From contig OX243817.1 of NCBI GenBank assembly GCA_945859605.1, forward strand, positions 19,995,134 through 20,059,133: DNA of 64,000 bases, read 5' to 3'. Of this stretch, positions 58,801 through 64,000 are shown piece by piece. Position 1 is the stretch's first letter, and each line of letters begins with the position of its first letter. The position numbers and the translations under genes are program-made. Below the pieces are notes generated by a model. The model was not told the DNA's origin. It made no database searches and worked only from the letters and a program-made list of their open reading frames with translations. Source of the DNA: Lumbricus rubellus. Taxonomy: Eukaryota; Annelida; Clitellata; Crassiclitellata; Lumbricidae.

Positions 58801-61800
58801 ATTTACGCATACAGTACAATGTGTGTGTGTTTATTAAGCAAGTATGCATACATATCACATACACTAACATACATAAGCATGTAGGGTATTATGCATGTAC
58901 AGCATGTGGATGGGGAGGATGGCATCCGTGTTCGCAAAGCCTGGGTCAATTCGAGCGCACCCTCCCTGTGAGTATTTTCAGGGAAACTAAGGATGCCACC
59001 AGCTGACCGAATTCATCCGAATCCCGGTCCATGCTCCGACAAGACCTGGAGCAGTAGCATACGCGAAGAAGAAGCATGTGAATGCATGCATACACAAATG
59101 AATGTATGTAGTTGGCCATATATGCACAGTGCACATGTCCAACAACCTCACAAAAATACTCGTCTTCTGCCAGAGTGATAAGAACCTCAAAGTAAAATGA
59201 ACAGATGCCACTGAACTTGAGTATGGTTGAACTAGTGGTGAGAAGCGAGAGAAGTCTGTACGAAATGAGTTTCAAATTAAAGTTTGTAACTTGTGAAACA
59301 CTAAAACTAACATTTAAGTATGAGACATGGTTTGATGTTTCTTACAGACTCGTCAGAGACTGGTAAAACAAATACACTTGCTAGAGAAAATCCCCGAAAG
59401 CACGAGCACATTGAAGTTCAAGTTCAAATGCTTAACTTAAATTGCTGCCACAGTAAATGCTAGCAGAAAAGCTTGCAACAATAAACTATTGCAGATCTAT
59501 GACATATATATTATGGACAATATCTCAAGGACATTCCATTAATCCGTGTATGATAAAGAATGGATCGACAAGGTTGACATGAAAGAACGTAATGTAAAAC
59601 TTTACACTTTAACATGGCTTGAATGCAATTGGAACATGCGGTGTGATACTCAATTGAAGGCAGATGGGCTTTGAGACAAGTGTCACATGCATCTTGCAAA
59701 CACAATGCTAAAAATCTGAGAAAGGATGAGGTGCAAGGAAATTCTACCTTTCAGCATCAAATACCCATACTTGTAAGAAATTCACCGGTCTATTCTGTAT
59801 GCCATCTAGTGTTGGTAAAGATCATATAATACTAAAAAGAGTATCATCTTTTACAGCCTAAGTATGATTTTAGCGATTACAAAAGTCATCTATACATGTA
59901 AATTGTAAATTCATACTCATTGATAAAATATTTTGAAAACTGGTTAAAATGGCTGAACGTTTATTTGCAGGTTTTGTTTCCCATCATTCATAAACACCGT
60001 CTAACTACAGCGTATGGTAATACAACGCAAACCGAATGGGCAGGAGAACTATTGACAGTTGCAACACTAACCCCTGACATAAGTTGACCAGATCTCGGTC
60101 ACAAGTGTTCGGCTGCAGGCCACGTATGTAGAGGTTTGTCCTGCTCAGCTGATCACCTGTTGAACTCTGGCTTGGAGAGTGCGTGCTTGAAGCACCACTA
60201 GTCATTGAATTTACAGAACGGTTTGCTCCACCGTACGTCTGCAAGTTCGACAAATAGCTTAATCAGCAAAATAACAAATTTCTCGATACATCACACCGTA
60301 CAATCATATCGGACACGATCAATAAAAAACTGCCAACCTTTCACGATCACGTCGGCGCATACTGTGCAGCAAAACCAAGCCACTGTACAAGTTCAGCCAT
60401 TTTTTAATTAGAGCATATAAATGGAATTAGTAGGTTAGACAGAATGCATACATGCATAGAAGCCACAACCTACAGTCGCTTCCAGTGGAGCCAGGACAAC
60501 AAAGAAAATTACAGGCCTGCATCATTCAAATTACAACAGAAATTTGACCGCATGCAACCCTTGCCTACATCATAACTAGAACTTCGAGAAGAAAATAGTA
60601 CTCTGGAACTCTTAGAGAATTCTATAAGATTATAACAATTATGTCTGAGCCTGAGTGCTTTAGTTGAATATTACAATACTGAAGAATCACGACAACAGTT
60701 TTCGTTACAGCACAAATTCTGATCTAGAACAAGGCTAACGAACCAAAAATTTGTTCAATAATAGAAATAAACATGCCACAGCACAACCTCGCTTAATGGC
60801 GATTAATCAAAAGACAACAAAAGTCAGCGTCATGATAAGTTTCTGTCATACTTCCTGCTTTTGTACAGCATTTACAGTGTGATAGGCATCAACCAGCGTT
60901 TAATCTAGGCATCACCAAGAGGAGGGGGAGAAAGTTCCACTAGGAATGACAATCCCCCGAAAAATTATATAGAGCTGCCTTTTACATCTAAGTTCAAATT
61001 GCAATACATGAACGGTGATAAGAAAGTATGATCCTATTTACTTTTATATGATTAAAGGGTTATCGAATGGTATAGTTAAGACATAGATGATATTGTGCAT
61101 AACTTTTCATTTGTATTTACATATGCATAACCCATTGGATGCCGGAGGTGCAGAATTACCGCAATATAGATCATTAACTAAAACAGGCGACACTCGGAAA
61201 GTTCTAGCAGTCTTTCGATATAAATAATGGCATGTTCAGTTCAATTAGTGCAATAAATGGGCCAACAGTTTCCCTAAAATTGGGAAATTGGTACTGATAG
61301 GGAGAAAGAGACTTCAAAGTAAGGGATTTTCTCACAGTTACTCACAAGGATTATTTCCAAAATCATACTACCAAATTCACTGTATCAGCAACATCCAGGT
61401 TCATCATATCATCGCATTTAACATTATCTACCATTTAAACAATAAACAATTAAACATAGAAAATGACTGGATAGCATGAAAGTATGAAAAATATACATCA
61501 TAATCTAATCAACATTGGCATTAAAAAGAAAGAAGAAATGCTGAACACACCAATTCATATGTAAATGAGAGATAAAGATTAACAACCATCACTTTGGTTT
61601 CTCATTTCCCATCCACCTAAACGTTTAATCTGCACTAGCTTTAAAGGACCTCACTGAAACATGACAATACATTTATACCTACACCAGCTTTAAAGGCCCT
61701 CTCAAACGCACTGAAACATGGCAATCCAATCATTAACATAGTTATCCAGCAGATATAGCTCTAACCAATGAACACGTGCCCTTACTGGGGGAATGTAACT

Positions 61801-61943
61801 GCCATAGGCTGCAGCTGCGTAACGTTGCCCAGATGCAGGGTAGCTATACGATTGCTGGTTCCTAACATCATGAGTGTACGGTTGATTTGAAGCACCACGA
61901 CCTCCAGAGGCACCTTGGTTGAAATCCTGTGGTCTCGAATAGC
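52821..61943 (-). CDS. Two-RRM single-stranded nucleic acid-binding protein, RBMS/shep family (5' end missing)
   Basis: Nine minus-strand exons, 5' to 3': 61943-61786, 60238-60072, 58661-58603, 58048-57957, 57759-57540, 57047-56953, 54324-54278, 53814-53666, 52934-52821 (stop TAG). The N-terminal part is Gln/Ser/Tyr-rich ([13 protein letters not shown]). RRM1 has NLYIRGL and CKGYGFVDF; RRM2 has NLYIANL and RGVGFARM. The linker IQAQMAKQQERD and the later SYILQHP are typical of RBMS1-3 and Drosophila shep. These proteins bind AU-rich single-stranded RNA or DNA and regulate mRNA stability or transcription. All junctions hold phase except the last: exon 53666 ends with one extra base while the final exon starts at a codon boundary. 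A small exon is therefore probably missed in 52,935-53,665. The start codon lies upstream of 61,943 and was not found. Confidence 0.9.
54325..54828. other. Intron sequence flanking nested transposons
   Basis: Part of the RBMS-like intron. CCATTAATAGCCATATTCGG and a GGCTAGCAT word near 54,505-54,545 match one end of the dispersed repeat at 40,505-40,815. The other end of that repeat (ATTATGTGACCCATCTGACC on the reverse strand) lies at 56,745-56,780. The nested elements may therefore sit inside a copy of it. Confidence 0.45.
55622..56263. mobile_element. Foldback element with 15-bp tandem repeats as inverted arms (TU-like), copy 2
   Basis: The element spans 55,630-56,255 and interrupts the Tc1-like transposase reading frame. 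The left arm has several units like GACAACTCGTCTAAC; the right arm has the inverse (GTTAGACGAGTTGTC). The ends are GGGTGTCACGACAACT and, reverse complemented, GGTTCCACGACAACT. CCCCAAAC is duplicated on both sides. Its interior is the AGCTGGATGA minisatellite. Confidence 0.88.
55745..56165. repeat. AGCTGGATGA hairpin minisatellite (copy 2)
   Basis: About nine units of roughly 35 bp with GAAATGGAAGCTGGATGA or GAAATAGAAGCTGGATTGA alternate in a two-unit pattern, then two inverted units (AATCCAGCTTCCATTT, AATCCAGCTTCTATTT) close the block. It is the same sequence family as 35,056-35,215. Confidence 0.88.
56695..56731. repeat. Perfect 37-bp hairpin
   Basis: Eighteen-base arms (TACAATTTGAGTGTCATA and its reverse complement) around a single T. 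It lies just outside the right end of the Tc1-like element. Confidence 0.92.
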
Positions 61944-63581
61944 CTGTATATAAGAAACGCGGCTGCAGAAAACACAAGCAACAAAATTAACTTGTGGGAA
62001 AATGCCAAATGCAGTGTTTTACCTTGCATCATATTTCATTTATTTATAATATATACCAAACAGAAATTCTAAAGCGCCACATTTGCAAACACAAACCTAT
62101 TTTATTAAAATACAATATTTAAGAAAAACTTAGATGAACCGAGTTCTGAGATCAGGATTTTATACAAATGTGCATTGTCTAATAACTTACAGTGTGAAGC
62201 AACTTGGGTAAATTTTTGCATATATGTGCTCATCAGCAACACTGATCTGATATAGCAACCTTGGTTAAAAGGATACTAGCAGCAAAGAATAAAACTGGCA
62301 ATCATTGGCCAAAGTGTATGAAGTAGCCTTCCTACATCTAAGAAGAATGGATGCTCAAAGTGTTTTCAAGATAAAAAAACTTAAATTCTATCCAAGCGAA
62401 AGACAATGTAAAGCATTTACATAAGTACCCGGCTACTTAAGACGCTATATAAAAATGTTATTACGCTGCAACAAATTTGCCAACAATAACAGTTGGCAAA
62501 ACATTCATTACAGTAACACTGATGACAATTCAACTTGTCATAACAAGCTGCAAATTTCTGCAAAACAGAAGCAGCTTTTAGGACGCAATTTGTCATATTG
62601 ACTGAAGAAATTTCCTATAGATACTAAGAATAATACATTATCTAAATCTGGACAGCACTACTAGGAAAGATTATCAAGTGATTCCAAAAATCATGAAAAA
62701 ATGAAAAATGATAACTATACAGTAAACTATAGGTTGCACACTAACAGAGTTCTGCCATGGCTATTCATCTACATTACAAGCTGATTCACATATTTGGACT
62801 TAATAAAAATATATAATTTATAATTTCTTGCAATAAAAAACCTATAGATTTGGCTTGTAGTCTATTCATTTCAACAAACAATTTCATAATTCATTTTAAT
62901 GTCAAATTCACATGTAATCGAAATGACATAAGCACCTCTCTGTCTTATTAAGATTAAGTTTAGTCTAGAAAGCAATCACACTCCTTAATTTGGGTAATCT
63001 GTAACCAATAACTGTATTAAAAATGACCAAACCAGACTCAGAACGTTGGGACCTCCACAGCAATATTCTCTCAAGTGACGAATGAGCAACAAGCACATTC
63101 AATCATAAGTGATCAAATGCAAAAAAATTATTTACAAAGAAATACACATCATGCAAAGTAATTTATTTGGAGCAAAATACCTTCCCAATTGGTGAAGACT
63201 TAATTAAGTGCTGTACATTAATAACAAATATTAAACAAGCTGTCAAATATCTGTTCACAGCAAAACGCATTATCTTATATACGAACTCATGAGTCAGTGA
63301 ACTCTTCAAACAACACAATATTATTTAGGTAGTTAATCAATCTTACGACATCATCAACTTCTTTGTGACTAAAACACAGGAAATGGAGCCAGCATTAATT
63401 TTGTACACTAGCAAGACTTAATTTGATGCAATGGTTTTAAAGGTTTAGCACAATTTTGATTAGAACTATTTTCAGCTTCGTAAATCGGTAATACTGTTCC
63501 TTTATCATTGCTCGCCCGGAAAATGGAAACCAACTCTGGACGGCCATAGCGCTCTATTCTATCAGAATCTTGGGTGGCCAT
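61944..63581 (-). other. Upstream intron or promoter region of the RBMS-like gene
   Basis: AT-rich sequence without recognisable exons. The exon carrying the start codon must supply one base of a split codon to the exon at 61,943. The only clear ATG-started ORF on this strand is the one at 63,581, which is not evidently RBMS-like. Confidence 0.4.
63429..63581 (-). CDS. Unrecognised short ORF, possible first exon
   Basis: On the minus strand an ATG in good context (AACATGGCC) at 63,581 opens about 50 codons starting MATQDSDRIERYGRPELVS. No motif is recognised. GT dinucleotides inside it could act as donors, so it may be a first exon of the RBMS-like gene or of a separate gene; neither is shown. 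It starts 12 bp from the divergent + strand ORF. Confidence 0.25.
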
Positions 63582-63592
63582 GTTGTTTACAT

Positions 63593-63793
63593 ATGGTGAT
63601 CGTTTGCATGCGACCTAAAGATTTAGAATTACCCAAACGTTACAGAAATTTATATGGTCGGGGTGGAATCGAAAATGTAAGATGGGGTGAGTTGGAGGCA
63701 GTCATAATCACGCAAAGTCCAAATATGTACCCCTTAGTCCATTTTATTAAAACTTGGCTGAAGAAGAACGATGTTTACCCACCCGTGTATTGA
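63593..63793 (+). CDS. Unrecognised 66-aa ORF, divergent from the minus-strand ORF
   Basis: Starts MVIVCMRPKDLELPKRYRN and contains WGELEAVIITQSPNMYPLVH, ending at a TGA. The composition is protein-like but I recognise no family. A second open stretch (63,771-63,962) follows in another frame with EELKNMAQETRNWGDMLVY, so this may be a frameshifted or spliced gene truncated by the window edge. Confidence 0.25.
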   Translation: MVIVCMRPKDLELPKRYRNLYGRGGIENVRWGELEAVIITQSPNMYPLVHFIKTWLKKNDVYPPVY

Positions 63794-64000
63794 AAGTTGC
63801 TGGCTGAGTCATTCTGCCGAAGAACTAAAAAATATGGCACAGGAAACACGAAATTGGGGAGATATGCTGGTATACGCAAGCCTTAGGAGGTACGAATCCA
63901 GTTTTAGCTCCACTTCATTGTATGATGCAAAAGGGGAACAATCGAACCGACTGCCGGTTTAACGGTACGCCGCAGATTTAGGGGCGTTATAAAATAAGTT

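Noticed and set aside
1..64000. CRISPR arrays, operons, or integrated viral genes
   Set aside because: The tandem repeats lack unique spacers. All genes are spliced and eukaryotic, and no viral protein was recognised.

Overview
The window is animal nuclear DNA: spliced genes with GT-AG introns, long AT-rich spacers, and dense interspersed repeats. Nothing suggests prokaryotic, organellar or viral sequence. Repeat style (tRNA-derived SINEs, CR1/L2-like LINE fragments, hAT-like MITEs, foldback elements with 15-bp tandem repeats in their arms and 8-bp target duplications) and the pervasive palindromic word TAGGCCTA fit a marine invertebrate. An echinoderm is my best guess, because the foldback elements recall the sea urchin TU family; this assignment is not proven.

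Layout. 1-4.5 kb is intergenic (CATA microsatellite, a SINE). 4,498-8,910 (+) is a complete six-exon nicotinic-receptor-type subunit gene (482 aa) with a partly lost ligand cage. 8.9-12.4 kb holds LINE debris. 12,417-25,563 (+) is a complete ten-exon gene (1,498 aa) of the CDK12/CDK13 type in which both catalytic aspartates (HRD, DFG) are replaced, so it reads as a pseudokinase. 26-34 kb is a repeat graveyard: hAT-like MITEs, SINEs, LINE ends and trinucleotide runs. 34.2-42.3 kb is a tandem duplication carrying two cytochrome c genes (+). The downstream copy is canonical (109 aa); the upstream copy (111 aa) has lost the Met80-type heme ligand. 43-63.6 kb is mostly one minus-strand gene for a two-RRM protein of the RBMS/shep family. 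Its coding exons lie at 52,821-61,943, its first exon was not found, and the A-rich + strand out to about 43 kb suggests a long 3' UTR. A nested set of transposons sits in one of its introns. At 63.6 kb two short ORFs point away from each other.

The genes do not form a pathway. I joined exons by hand and checked reading phase. The receptor, the kinase and both cytochrome c genes close perfectly in frame; the RBMS gene has one phase gap, implying a missed exon. Family calls are from recognition of motifs without any database search.
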